This document shows positions 47,985-59,765 of a DNA stretch of 64,000 bases, in pieces; the stretch's first letter is position 1, and each line of letters starts with the position of its first letter. The stretch spans positions 661,063,482-661,127,481 of the forward strand of contig NC_133666.1 in NCBI RefSeq assembly GCF_037893015.1, read 5' to 3'. A program made the position numbers and the translations under genes. The DNA comes from Macrotis lagotis. Taxonomy: Eukaryota > Chordata > Mammalia > Peramelemorphia > Peramelidae. The notes under the pieces are model-generated. The model was not told where the DNA came from. It made no database searches and saw only the letters and a program-made list of their open reading frames with translations.

Positions 47985-50280
47985 AAGATGGTGGAGTAAA
48001 GGCAGGGACTCACCTGAGCTCTCCTCCAAACCCAAAAATTATAGAGTGGCAGAAGATGGAATGAAACAATTTTTCAACCCAAGAAAGTTTACAGGAAATG
48101 TCTATTGTACCAGGTGAGAGAGGAACACAGTCTAGTCCAGACCATGCCACACAGATCTGGCCCCATCAAACCAAGAACGAGCCTATGGAGGCATTGACTC
48201 AGTAGAAGCAGCAGTTGCTTCCTAAGCTTTCAGCACACAAATGTAAGAGTGTCAAACAACTGGTCAGAGGAATCTGTTGCTTGCTCATACTCAGATCTAG
48301 GTCACAGACCTTGGTGGTGGTATCACAACCAGGAGGAGAACTAGCACCCCAGATCTTATGGCTGCAGAGGAGTGAGGATCCCGACTCAGAGTTCCAGAGC
48401 ACAAAAGAGTGTTTGTGGTCACTCAAAGCCCAGAACACAGGTCAAGAGATAGATTATATCAACTTGGAAGAACTGAAAACTTACAGGTCTCTAGAAGTAT
48501 CTCAGAAAACAGTTGCAAAGAAAGCCAAAAAGTTTTTGGACAGGACATCCTCCACTTTAAAGAAAAATGCTACTTTGACAGAATTAAAAGTCAAGTAATA
48601 GGCTGGGAAAATGAGCAAACAAAAAAAAAGTTTTGACCACAGAAAGTTACTATGGTAACATCAAGATCAAAACACACACTTAAAAGAAGATAGCATACTC
48701 AAAGGTCTAACATCCAAAGCCTCCAAGAAAAATATGCATTGGTCTCAGGTCATAGAAGAATTTGAAAAGGATTTTGAAAATCAAGTTAAGAGAGACAGAG
48801 GAAAAATTTGGAAGAGAAAGAGGATGATGCAAAAAAAATCATGAAAAATGAGTCAATAGCTTGGTAAAGGAGAAAATAACACCTAGGGGCGGCTAGGTGG
48901 TACAGTGAATAGAGCACTGGCCCTGGAGTCAGGAGTACCTGGGTTTAAATCCAACCTCAGACATAATAATTACCTAGCCGTGTGGCCTTGGGCAAGCCAC
49001 TTAACCCCAATGCCTTGCAAAAATATATATTAAAAAAATAACACCTGAAAAACAGATTAGGTCAACTGGTAAAAGAAGAACAAAAAGCCAATGCAGAGAA
49101 GAATGTCTTTAAAAACAGGAAAATGAAGTACAAAAAGCTCACTGAAGAAAATAATTCCTTAAAAAATTAGAAACAATTCAACAAGACCAAAAGAATAAAA
49201 AATGGAAGACAAAGTAAAATATGTCATTGGAAAAACAACTGATCTAGATAATAGATACAGGAAATATAATTTTAAAATTACCGAACTACCTGAAAGTCAT
49301 GATCAAAAAAAGAACCTAGGAATCATCTTTCAAGAAGCTGTTAAGGAAAACTGCCTTGATATTCTAGAACCAGAAGGGAAAATAGAAATTGAAAGAATCC
49401 ACTAATTGCGTCCTGAAAGAGATCCCAAAATGAAAACTCCAAAAAATATTATAGTCAAATTCCAGGGCTCCCAGAAAAAGGAGAAAATATTGCAACAGTC
49501 ATAAAGAAATAATTTAGGTATCTTAGAGCCACAATCAGGATAACACAAGATTTAGCAACTTCAAGATTAGAGGATCTTAAGGCTTGGAGCATGATAAGAA
49601 GACAAAGGAGTTTAGGTAATAACAAAGCATCAACTACCCAGGAAAACTGGACAAAATCTTTCAGGGGGAAAGATGGATATTTAATGAAATAGGACTTTCA
49701 AATTTTGCTGATAAAAGAAAATTCAAAGCTGAACAGGAAATTTGACTTTCAAATACAAGACCTAAGATAAGCATAAAAAGGTACACAGGAAAGGGAAATC
49801 ATAAAGGACTTAATAAGGTTAACTTGATTGTAGCCAGATGGTTCTGGAGAAGAAAGTGAAGCTGGTGACTTAGCACAGTCTCCCCCTCACTCAAATCCAA
49901 TTTATGTGCTTGTCAAAAGAAAATGAAGGACAAAACCATTATTATTTTAAAAATTAAGGTTAACTGTTTACATTCCTTAATGGGGAAATGATACTTGTAA
50001 CTCATAAGAACTTTATCATTATTAAGGAAGTGAGAAGGAAGAGATAGATTGAGGGTACAAGTGTGAATTTAATATGAAGAAAAAAGTAAGATTAAGGAGT
50101 GAGAGAAGAATGTACTGTGAGAAATAGAGAGAGAGATATAATGGGATAAAATATCTGACATAAAAGAGGCAAGAAAAAGCTTTTTTAGTGGAGGGAAGAA
50201 GGGGGGACCTGAGATGGTATGAGTGAACCTTCCTCTCATCAGAATTACCTAAAATAGAGAATAACATACATATTCAACTG
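47985..50280 (+). mobile_element. L1/HAL1-like element, 5' region and ORF1 remnants
   Basis: The start 'aaccaagatggtggagtaaa' and 'ctcacctgagctctcctcc' resemble a marsupial L1 5' end. ORF1 remnants follow: SQKTVAKKAKKFLDRTSSTL near 48505-48560, then KYNFKITELPESHDQKKNLG and IIFQEAVKENCLDILEPEGK near 49257-49380. The block to about 50280 parallels 60300-60870 in the other L1 copy, but no ORF2 follows. It is interrupted by a SINE (48885-49034). Confidence 0.7.
48873..49046 (+). repeat. tRNA-derived SINE inside the L1-like element, 12-bp TSD
   Basis: The body at 48885-49034 is flanked by perfect aaaataacacct repeats (48873-48884 and 49035-49046). It is therefore younger than the L1 it entered. 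Confidence 0.92.
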
Positions 50281-50301
50281 GGCATAGAAGAGAATTATTT
50301 T

Positions 50302-50440
50302 AAGGGGCAAGCTAGTGGTGCAGTAGATAAAAGCACTAGTCCTGGAGACAGGAGAACCAAGTTCAAATTTGTCTTCAGACACTTGACACCAACTGGCTGT
50401 GTGACCCTAGGTAAGTCACTTAATCCCAATGGCCTCTCAA
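50302..50440 (+). repeat. tRNA-derived SINE, older diverged copy
   Basis: The element runs 'ggggcaagctagtggtgcag', 'tcctggagacaggagaacca', 'ctggctgtgtgaccctaggt', then an A-rich tail. It ends about 180 bases from the PIWIL1 exon at 50625. Confidence 0.83.
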
Positions 50441-50624
50441 AAAAAAAAGAAAAGGTTTATATACTCCAACTATAGAAATCTGATGTCTGAATTCTACAAA
50501 TTTATTGAACATGGTGACAAAAACAGTATTCAAAGTTACAGAAACAAATCAAGTGTGAAAATGATTCCATCCCACCTTTGCTGGATCTCCAAGCTTCACT
50601 CCTCCAGTTTTTGATTGAACTTAC

Positions 50625-50744
50625 CATTCTGGTCTGGTAACTTCCACATCAATGACTGTCCCAGGATTTGGATTTATAAGGTGTCCATTTTCCTCTGCAA
50701 AAAATCTGGCATTCACTCGTTTCCTCACCACAATGATTACAAGT
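50625..50744 (-). CDS. PIWIL1: PIWIL1 exon ([10 protein letters not shown]...TRPEW)
   Basis: This is a 120-nt exon on the - strand. The acceptor cttttaacccaag precedes A at 50744, which completes a Lys codon. The donor is GAATG|gtaagt after 50625, splitting the Trp codon. It encodes [34 protein letters not shown] and VTRPE. RVN.RFF and NP.PGTV.D.EVT are hallmark PIWI-domain strings. Confidence 0.95.
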
Positions 50745-52668
50745 CTTGGGTTAAAAGATAAGAGATGATACATTTCATTTACATGTCCTTGAAGTCTAAT
50801 CCTCAAAGTTTCTATAATTTCAAGGGAGTTTAGTTACTTGGAAAATTACACATGCCTCATTTAAAAGGAAAAAAAAACATATAAGGCCTATCTTCCCCCT
50901 CCCACTCCCCAATGAATATTTTGCCTTAGGTAACATCTGGATTCAAAAGGATCACATTGAAAACCAAATGGGAAAGGAGTTACAACAAAATCATTCCTGT
51001 AAAAGCAAGCAAACCATATTGAAACTTCAATAAATTTTTCAGCAGACTGAAAACTTAGCAGGGTCAACATGATTCATTAGTTAAAAATATTAATATAATC
51101 CTTGACTATATAGAGGAGTATTGCCCAGGCCAAGGGAGGTCACAGCCTTGCTGTTTTCTACTCAAGTTGAACATCCAAAAAACTGTCTTTAAGTCAGGGT
51201 GCCATATTTTAGGCAAGTATTAGTAAACCAAAGGATAGTCAAAAAGGGATCAACCAGGATAGGGAGGTTACTGGGGATCATGTTATATGAGAATTAGTTA
51301 AAGGAACAAAGGTCATTTAGGTTTCAGAAAAGAAAATAAAGTTATCAGATTTTTTTCTTCCCCTTTAAGCAATGGAAAGGCATCACTACAGAAGGAAGGT
51401 TAGCTTGGTTCCTCTTAGCCTCAAAAAATAATTGACAGAAATTAAAAAAAAAATAGATTTGTAATTTGTTTAATTGGGGTGGTAGAGGAAGAAGGAGTAG
51501 AGGAGATGATTAATTTTACAAAAAATAAAACGTTATCTAGAAATTTTTTAAATTAAGAAATAAAATTTTAAAATGAAAAAATGAATCTCCCTTTGATATA
51601 AGGGTAAATTTCCTAAGAATTGTAGCTATCCAATGCAGAATGACTATTAAGTGAGGTAGTTAAGTTTTCTCCTTACATCTTCAAAGGAACAATAAATGAC
51701 TATTTAGCAGTAATTTTGTATAAGGAATAATTTGTCTGGCATTCGAAGACAGGCAGTAAAAATTTATTTAATGTTTAATATGTGCCAAGGCACTTCGCTG
51801 AGTATACGTGAAAAAAGCAAGAGGACAATCTCTTCCCTTGAGGAACTTATGTTCTAATGGGAGATGATAATCCATATAATGGAGTCAAAAGGAAGGAAAT
51901 CATAGATGTGGTGGCAAAGTCCAGAGTCAGCAGCACAACCAGGAACTAAAATGAAGCATGGTCGGCAGAAGGAACTCACCAATGGGAGAAGGGGATGGGC
52001 CTGCAGGAGACGTTCTTGGGTAAAAAAGCCTTTTTTAGGAAAGATGAATGTCCATATAAGATATAGATTAAATGGTCTCTGCAATTCCTTCCAGCTCTGA
52101 AATGCTCTAATTTGACCTACATAAAGTTGGGGGAGAGAATAAGGGGTCTCATCTTATCAGAACCAATGTCAAGGTACAAAACTAAGAATGAATGTGTTAG
52201 AGTATTAAACTGTGGCTGAGAGGACTCCTTCCCATTTATCTTGTTGCTATATTGCTTGTACATCACTGTTTGTATTTTTCCTCAGTAGACTACGAACAAC
52301 CCAAGAGCAGGGACTTTCTTTTGCCTCTTTTTTAAAAGTTTCTCTAGTGTTTAGCATATAGCAGCACATCCCTAGTGTTTGATATACAGTTGGCAGTTAA
52401 TAAACGTTTATTGATTTACTTCCATGATATTATGATCCAAGGATATGTAACATTCATCTAAGATTTAAAGATCACATTCTTAGAGTACTCAGAATTCTGA
52501 TAGATAGAAGTCAACTCTCTAGTATCTGACAGTTTGAGGATAAGGATGGTTAAATTCAAGTATCTCAAAGGTAGCTGTGTGGAAAAGAGAATAGACTTGG
52601 TGTGTCTGGTCCCAGAGGGAAGAACCAAGAGTAATGACTGGAAATTGCTAAGAAGTAAATTTTGTAGG

Positions 52669-52822
52669 GGTGGCTAGGTGGTGTAGTGGATAAAGCACCG
52701 GCCCTGGAGTCAGGAGTACCTGGGTTCAAATCTGGTCTCAGACACTTAATAATTACCTAGCTGTGTGGCCTTAGGCAAGCCACTTAACCCCATTTGACTT
52801 GCAAAAACCTAAAAAAAAATTG
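52669..52822 (+). repeat. tRNA-derived SINE (MAR1/WSINE1-type)
   Basis: A full-length, low-divergence copy: 'ggggtggctaggtggtgtag' through 'cttgcaaaaacctaaaaa'. It shares 'gtggataaagcaccggccct' and 'caaatctggtctcagacac' with the copy at 22696, so both may be from one subfamily. Confidence 0.92.
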
Positions 52823-54254
52823 TGATCAAGACCAGGAAAATGTCCTTGATAATTTGTGCCAAAGTAAAATGGCTGGTCCTTTAAGTGGTGGGATCCCCCT
52901 CTAGGAAGGTCTTCAAGCAGGTTGGATGAGAACTTATTGGAAATTTAAGTGGGAAATTTGCAAATACAGATTGGGCTAGATGATTTATCAGTCTCTTCTA
53001 ATATTCTGGTCATCCAGATTCTTTTTGAAAACATCCAATGTGAGTCATGAAATGGTAATGGTGCAGGACCTAGTGCTCATAAAGTAACCATTTTACTTTT
53101 GGCTAACTCCATTAGAAAGTGTTTTTAATTTGTTTTCATTTCCCTGAGAAGGTTAAATCTACATTCAAATCAGCAACTTTCTGGTCCTATTCTTTAGGAC
53201 CAAGCAAAAAAAAGATCTTCAACTTAATTACCCTTCAAATACTCAAAGACAACTAATCTATCCTCCTTTCTTTCTTCTTTTTTCTTAGTATTCTAAATTA
53301 TTTTAATTAATCTTTGTTAGGCATGATCTCAAGTTTCTTTACTAAACTATTCCTCCCTCCAGGGGATATGTTCTAATCTTGTCAATCTTCTAAAATACTT
53401 AGAACAGAATATTCCAGTGCCTACTGTGACACACTTCAGTGGAAACATTATCTTTTCTGTTCTGGACACTAAACTGCCATTATTGCATTGTTCACTCAAA
53501 TTGGACAGTTTAGAGGGAGCTGAATCATTCTGAAATGATTACATATCTTATTAAAAAAAAAAAAGACAACCAAGTACAACCCCTACCTACCCTCTCTGAA
53601 TGAGGGAATGCATTTTTGGTTTAAAAATCAATCCCACTCCATTCCTCTGCAGAAGTTAGAGGCCCATAAGTGTTGTACATGATACACACTTTCAGGTTTC
53701 TTTGATTTTTTTCTTCTCCCTTTTTTGGTCTTTAAAAACACAATCTGTCACATGAAAAGGGTCTCTGGGAAGGGATACTGGGGAAGCAATAGTGATGTAA
53801 AAAAAATTAAGCCAATTAACCTTTCCTGGAAGAGAAATAAAGCAAAGAATTCTGCTCTCCCCACTCTTCTTTGATATAGGTATACCATGATGATTTATAC
53901 AGAAAATACAAGAAAAGCACTGAAGATACTGAGATAATAACTTCAGCAAACTTTCAGACTAACATAGTCACAAAAAATGATAGCATTTCAATTTATATTA
54001 AATCCAAGAAGAAATAAAAGAAAGGGAAATCTCATTCCAAATAACAAGACATATAAAACATTTGGGATCAGTCTGCTAGAGCACGGAAAATACTTACATA
54101 GATTCAATTAAAAACATTCCCTAAAAAAAAAATAGCAACTTAAATAGCTAGAGAACTATTCATTGTTCCTGGCAGAGCCTTGCAAATATAATTTAAAAAT
54201 GTCAATACAACCAAAGTTAATTTACAGCTCTGTTATGCCAAATGATCATAGAGT

Positions 54255-54615
54255 TACTCGTAGGGTTTACTGGCAAAGTGATTTGCCATTTCCTTCTCCA
54301 GCTCATTTTGCAAGTGAGGCAAACAGGGCTAAGTGATTTGTCCAGGAAGACACAGCTAGTAAATGTCTTTTTTTTTTTTTTAGGTTTCTTTGCAAGGCAA
54401 ATGGGGTTAAGTGGCTTGCCCAAGGCCACACAGCTAGGTAATTATTAGGTGTCTGAGATCGGATTTGAACTCAGGTACTCTTGACTCCAGGGACAGTGCT
54501 TTATCCACTGCACCACCTAGCCGCCCCTAGTAAATGTCTTAGGCTGGATTTGAGCTCGGGTTTACCTGAATCCAGGTCTTATTATCTATCTATTGGGTCA
54601 CCTGACTGCCACTAA
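54255..54615 (-). repeat. MAR1-like CORE-SINE split by a younger SINE
   Basis: The left part (54255-54369; 'tttgccatttccttctccag', 'aagtgatttgtccaggaaga') and right part (54541-54615; 'ggctggatttgagctcgggt') are one antisense element. A second antisense SINE (54370-54526) sits in the gap. Confidence 0.85.
54356..54540 (-). repeat. tRNA-derived SINE, antisense, nested, 14-bp TSD
   Basis: The body at 54370-54526 runs from a T run to 'ccacctagccgcccc'. It is flanked by perfect ctagtaaatgtctt repeats (54356-54369 and 54527-54540) that are part of the older SINE. Confidence 0.94.
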
Positions 54616-54654
54616 GGGCTTATTTTACATAACTCAAAAATAACAAAATTCATT

Positions 54655-55250
54655 TAAAAAAGAGAATTCCAGGAAGTCAAAGCGAATAATGAAAAAAATG
54701 TAGGGATGAAACTAGTACTGCTAGATCTTAAATGATATAAAAAAGCAGAAGTCATCAAAACCATTTAATTATTTGAAAATCAGAAAAGTAGATCAATGGA
54801 ACAGACAGACAAGGAGGAATTAGAAACAATGGAATTCAATAACAGTGTTCAATTAGCAAATTACTTAGGAAAGTATTTATTTGATAAAAAAGAAACTGAT
54901 GAAAAACTTGAAAGCAGTCTAATAGAAATGAATATTGACCAACATCTTATGCAATATTCCATAAAAAATTCAAAAATGGATATATGACCTGGCTATTAAG
55001 GATCATACCAAAAAAAAAATAAAAGAAAACAGATTACATATCATAGGATTCCCACAGCTCCCAGCTAAGAGATGTATTCTTAACTGAATAAGAGATAAAG
55101 GGAATTAAAAAAGAGAAAATAGATAATTTTGATTCTATGAAACTTCAAAACTTCTGCACAAATAAAACTAATGCATCTAGAATTAAAAAGAAAAACTGAC
55201 AGGAAAAAATCTTTATATGAAATTTCTCAGGAAAGGCTTTAGTATATAAG
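54655..55250 (+). mobile_element. L1 ORF2 3'-end fragment
   Basis: The fragment encodes LLDLK followed by degraded reading-frame pieces (EFNNSVQLANYLGKYLFDKK and IEMNIDQHLMQYSIKNSKMD). It ends with 'aattttgattctatgaaact' and 'acaaataaaactaatgcatc'. The same end recurs at 63925-63985 in the larger L1, which supports a common origin. Confidence 0.7.
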
Positions 55251-57357
55251 TCAACATTTATTCCAAGTCTAAACTACAATTTTTATCACCCTTTGCCTCT
55301 TTTCCCAGCCTTTTACATGACTGTAAAGTAGCAAGGGATTATTTTTTATTCTGTTTCATGGACAATAAACAAAGAACATATTATTGAGGGTCACACATCA
55401 TGTGTACTGGTAATGAGTTTCTTCACACTTAGACTGAGTCTTCAAAAAATAGACTTGCTAGGAACATAATGAAGACTGGTAGACTTTGATAGAGCTTACT
55501 CCATCCCATCCCTTGGTATAAATTTTAAAATTTCAGTGGAACTACCATGCCACAATTAAGTACTCAGAGAGGATTTCAAATTTAAAATCTTGGATTTTTT
55601 TTATTTGTTTTATGAATCCATGCTGATTCTGTGTGACCCTCACTTCCTTTTCTAGATCTTCATAAGCCATTCCTTCAATATACCTTAAATTTTTTTCCAG
55701 AAGATGAATTCAGGATCATCAGTTTAGAATTTAACACTATCACTTGCTTCCTTTTTTAAAAAAAACATGGAATATTTGATCATAGCTCATCCTGTGCACT
55801 TTTCTCCCTTAAAAATGAAAATAGAGGCAAAGTTGATTAAACATCAGCTAGTTCTTGAAGTATTCTGGGATGTAGTTCATTTAGGTTTGTAGCCTTGAAT
55901 TCACAGAAAACTATTAAGTACTTTTATACTATTTCTTCACTTTTTGGGTTTTAATTGATCTCTATTTTTTATTCTGTTCCTTCAAGTCCAAAGATTATTT
56001 TCCTTGTTAGAAAAAAAGAAAATAGAAGAAAAAATTTTGCTTATTATCCCATCTGCCCCAAATACTGGTCTTCTCTCTTCTTGGATCTCCATATTTTAGG
56101 ACTTTTGACCGCATCCTTAAACAATCATGATATTCTATGGTATAGATCCTCAATTATTTGTCCTTATTTCTATCTTTAATGTTTTATAAAAATCTAATTT
56201 AGTTGATTACTTCTACCTCACCACTAGAGTCCGTTCAGTTTGGACCTGTGCTTCCTTTCAATGATCTGTATATCTGCCATTAAGAGCCTGCCTCAAATAC
56301 AAGGGGGAAGAGCCCCTGTTCTTACTATATTGAGTGAAGGTTTTTGCTTCAAGCTTGTTGTCTAGGGCTGATAATAAAAGTAAGCTCATGAACTATATTT
56401 TCAGAGTATAGATCTGAGGGAGCTCTCCCCTTTCTGTGATCCATCAGGCAAATGCAAGTTGCCTCCTTACTATCACCATACATCTTCCTATATCATGCTA
56501 GCTCATGTGAAATACATTGCATCATTACCATATATTAAGCAGGGTCCTGAAATTTGTATCCCCAACAAATCTCCTTAACAAATTACTCAGATACTTTTCT
56601 GTCTTAAGAAGACCTAACCTTCAATCAATAACAGGAAAAAAAAGAATAAATTGCACATTGGGAAAAAAGCTTTCTCTCTCAACACTGGAACTCACTTGAC
56701 TATAAAAAGGTGGGGGGGGGGTTCCTTAATTTCCCCACATCTGGAAAAAAATAAGCAGAAAAGAATTTAGAGTAAAATGAGTCTACCAGTCCTCTTCTAT
56801 GTCAGATTTTTGCTCTGTGGAGTAAGAATGAGAAAGGAAGAGTTTCCCTGTTTCTTTATTCCATCTCACCTTTGTCTTATATTTCCCTTCTTTCAGGTAT
56901 CTGGAGACCTGAATCCTCAAGGACCTGGACACTATGAGTCCTGGAGCACAGACCTTTCTATGAGTCTTTGGTCTATTTCAGCTGATTTTTCTTTCTTTCT
57001 TTTTTTTCAGTGCCAGTTCCACTTCCTCTTGAAGCACATGTGGGGCAAATACAGGTGCTCAAATAAAAATACAAGGTTCATAGACCTTGATGGTGATATT
57101 TTTAATAAATATGATTCCAGAACTTTTCCATTTTATCTGTCTGCTGTTTTCCAGTTTCATTCTTAAATTCCTTGAGATGCTTTTCTTTAGTTGGGTCTCT
57201 TGCCAAACTATCTTTAATTTTTTTATGTGGCATTTCTAACTATCTGCCATTAGGAAAAATATAAGATAAAGAATGACTACTGTTCATATTATGATGTACA
57301 GTTCAATCATCAACCAATCAGGTTTATGCAGCTATTTGTCTATATGTCTGTCTACAC

Positions 57358-57388
<31 letters not shown>

Positions 57389-57944
57389 AATGGGTCAGAA
57401 TAATACAGGAAGTAAGAGGGTTAGATAGTCTTTGAGCTTGCTTCTTTCAGTGCCCCAAGCTTCTGCATGAAACAAAAACCCATTCAAAGAGGGAGGGTTA
57501 CAAGGTATTGAACCCTGTAGTCTCTGAAGAAGAGTTCTACTTCCCTCAAAAGGCAAATAAGAGTCATATTGAGTCACAACATATTAGAATTAAAGAATTA
57601 AAGAGAAGTAGTTTAAAGAATATTTGAGAGACAACTGACCAAAATAAAAAAGATGACTGGGTCAGTTGGAGACATCTGATGGACAATACATATTTTTGAG
57701 TGGGATTCCTGCAATGCTAAGAAGATATAAAGAAGGCTCCCAGTACATGTGGTGGGATCTCCTGAGGAAGACATGGACGAGAACTGAATAAGATGGGCAG
57801 GTATGGATAGGTTGCAGTCTTTTAATGTTGTAGGGAATAATTACACTGAGATAATTAATTCATGGGCATACTGGAGTATTATTTCCTTACTACATAAGCT
57901 CTACTTTCCCATGCTAAACAAAATTCCCTTCAATGTAGTACTTC

Positions 57945-58124
57945 AGAGGCTCTTAACCATTTGGGGGTGTTATTGGACTTTTGGGCCATCTGGTAAAGTC
58001 AATGGATGAATGAGAACAATTTTTAAAAGCATAAAACATATAGTATTACAGGGGAAGTCAACTGTATTAAAGATCTAATTTAATTCCCCTTGGGAAATTT
58101 GTGGAACCTAGGTTAAGAACCTCT
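57945..58124. mobile_element. TIR-bearing DNA element, second copy
   Basis: The ends agaggctcttaacc and ggttaagaacctct are inverted repeats, as in the element at 43986. The interior ('tttttaaaagcataaaacat', 'agtattacaggggaagtcaa') is shorter but parallel. Confidence 0.68.
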
Positions 58125-58197
58125 GATACAGAGTTCTTTTAAAGATTAGAGATAAAAGTTTGTTTCAATAATCACTTTATAATTCATGTGTGCTTAC

Positions 58198-58360
58198 TTG
58201 TAAGAATAATTAGGAAGAGAATTTAGGCATCTTAACATCTGAGGTACTTCATAATCCACCATAGTTTGAAGTTGACCATCTCCAACACCATCCCGATATA
58301 CAAAAATAAGCTTAGGTAATGGGCATTGTTTATTGTTGTCCTTCCAGGCACTTAATGCAT
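58198..58360 (-). CDS. PIWIL1: PIWIL1 exon (catalytic YRDGVGDGQ)
   Basis: This 163-nt exon on the - strand has acceptor tatcttttcag before 58360 and donor ACAA|gtaagc after 58198. It encodes [16 protein letters not shown], then [20 protein letters not shown] and [26 protein letters not shown] contains the second catalytic aspartate of the RNase-H-like slicer site and is intact. The frame is open and the phases fit both neighbours. Confidence 0.97.
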
Positions 58361-58522
58361 CTGAAAAGATACCAAGAAAATTAAGATGAACTGTAACCTG
58401 AAAAAAAAACACACTTGGTTCCAATTTGTGAGGTAACATTTGCAAATGTTGTTTGTAATATTGCTCAATTTAAATGAACCTTTCAGTTGAGATAATTAGT
58501 AATTAGGTACTGAAAAACTTAC

Positions 58523-58593
58523 TTTCTAAGCAAAACATGAGGCCATCTAGAAACTCTTGCCCCATCTTTTGAAAACGACAGCAAGAATACCAC
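58523..58593 (-). CDS. PIWIL1: PIWIL1 exon (glutamate finger)
   Basis: This is a 71-nt exon on the - strand with acceptor ctcttaacag before 58593 and donor GAAA|gtaagt after 58523. It encodes WYSCCRFQKMGQEFLDGLMF and CLE. The E of GQEFLDG lies 32 residues before the YRDG aspartate, the spacing of the glutamate finger in PIWIL1. A short intron (58361-58522, 162 bp) separates it from the next exon. Confidence 0.95.
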
Positions 58594-59567
58594 CTGTTAA
58601 GAGGAAGAGTCAAATTCACATGAACTTGATTTTTCTACAATCTAATAAAATTATAATTATTGTAAAAATATTATATAATATTTTACATTATAACATATTG
58701 ATGTCAGGATAAGCAATAAGTCAATGTAGCCCTTCTATATTTACCTCCAGTCATAACATAGGACCCCAGAACAAATCCTGGACTAGCAGAACCAGAAAGG
58801 GAATAGGGTGAAACAACTTTTAGCCCAGAAAATTTGGAGGAATCATGGGAAAAGTCCATCTCACTCCAGTATTGGGGGAATGAGAGAATGGTCTAGGAAA
58901 GGAAACATCCCAGCAAGCCAACAACTCCAACTCAGTAAATCAAAGGGAGATCCTGAGCCCTGCAGTGTGATGAAGTAAGCAAGAGCCAACACCAGGAACC
59001 CTACCTGCCTTAACAAAGCTAAGTGAACAGGTAGGCTCCTGCTCTGAAAATCACCATGTGCCTTGGCACAGCCCAGGGCAATCAGGCTTCCTCCAGGGTC
59101 AGACCAAGGAAAAAGCAAAATCATCCCACTATGTCTCAGCACATACCAGATATCACCACTAGGACTCCCCCTCACAACCAGGTAAGCTGCCAGACCTCTA
59201 CAGCACCAAAAGTGACAGCTACCCTCCACAACCCAAACCCTCAGCACAGCACCAGACACAAGGTCCCCTTGGACCCCAGAGACACATCAGCACAATGCCG
59301 GGTAAACAGCTAGGACCTGTAACCACTAGCATAAGAGATCAGAGACAATGCCCCTTTCACCCTGGGAGCAGAACTCAAATTTAAAAGAAAGGAAAAAGGT
59401 CAAAAAATGAAAACAATAAAGCAAAAAAAAAAGAATTAGACCATAGAAAGTTATAGTGACAGGGAAGATCAAGACACAAATTTAGAAGAGGACAACAATG
59501 TCAAAACACCTATGAGCAAAACCCCAAATAAAAAAGAAAGAACTCATGGAAGAGATCAAAATAGTAG

Positions 59568-59765
59568 TTTAAAAATCATATGAGAGGGGCAGCTAGGTGG
59601 TGCAGTGGATAGAGCAGTGGCCCTGGCGTCAGGAGGATCTAAGTTCAAATCAGACTTCAGGCACATAATAATTGCCTAGGTGTATGATCTTGGGCAAGTC
59701 ACTTAACCCTTAAATTTTAAAAAATAATAATAAAAATAAAAATAAATTTAAAAATCATATGAGAG
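59568..59765 (+). repeat. tRNA-derived SINE inside L1, perfect 19-bp TSD
   Basis: The body at 59587-59746 is bounded by the perfect direct repeats tttaaaaatcatatgagag (59568-59586 and 59747-59765). Confidence 0.95.

Larger units (their letters stand above)
44386..50624 (-). other. PIWIL1 intron with retroelements
   Basis: The intron contains a SINE (45326-45480), CA- and G-runs (46097-46119 and 46721-46733), a 7SL pseudogene (about 47028-47306), an L1/HAL1-like copy (about 47985-50280) with a SINE inside it, and a further SINE (50302-50440). No exon is visible. Confidence 0.65.
50745..58197 (-). other. PIWIL1 intron with repeats
   Basis: Contents are a SINE (52669-52822), a nested SINE pair (about 54255-54615), a 3' L1 fragment (about 54655-55250), a G run (56711-56721), a CA repeat (57362-57388) and a TIR element (57945-58124). 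No exon is visible. Confidence 0.65.

Noticed and set aside
52860-52960. Y-RNA-like start (ggctggtcc)
   Set aside because: The similarity stops after nine bases; the rest has no Y-RNA features.
58861-59313. Open frames of 132 and 85 codons on opposite strands
   Set aside because: Both lie in the L1 5' UTR-like region, with GC-rich composition and no recognisable domain.
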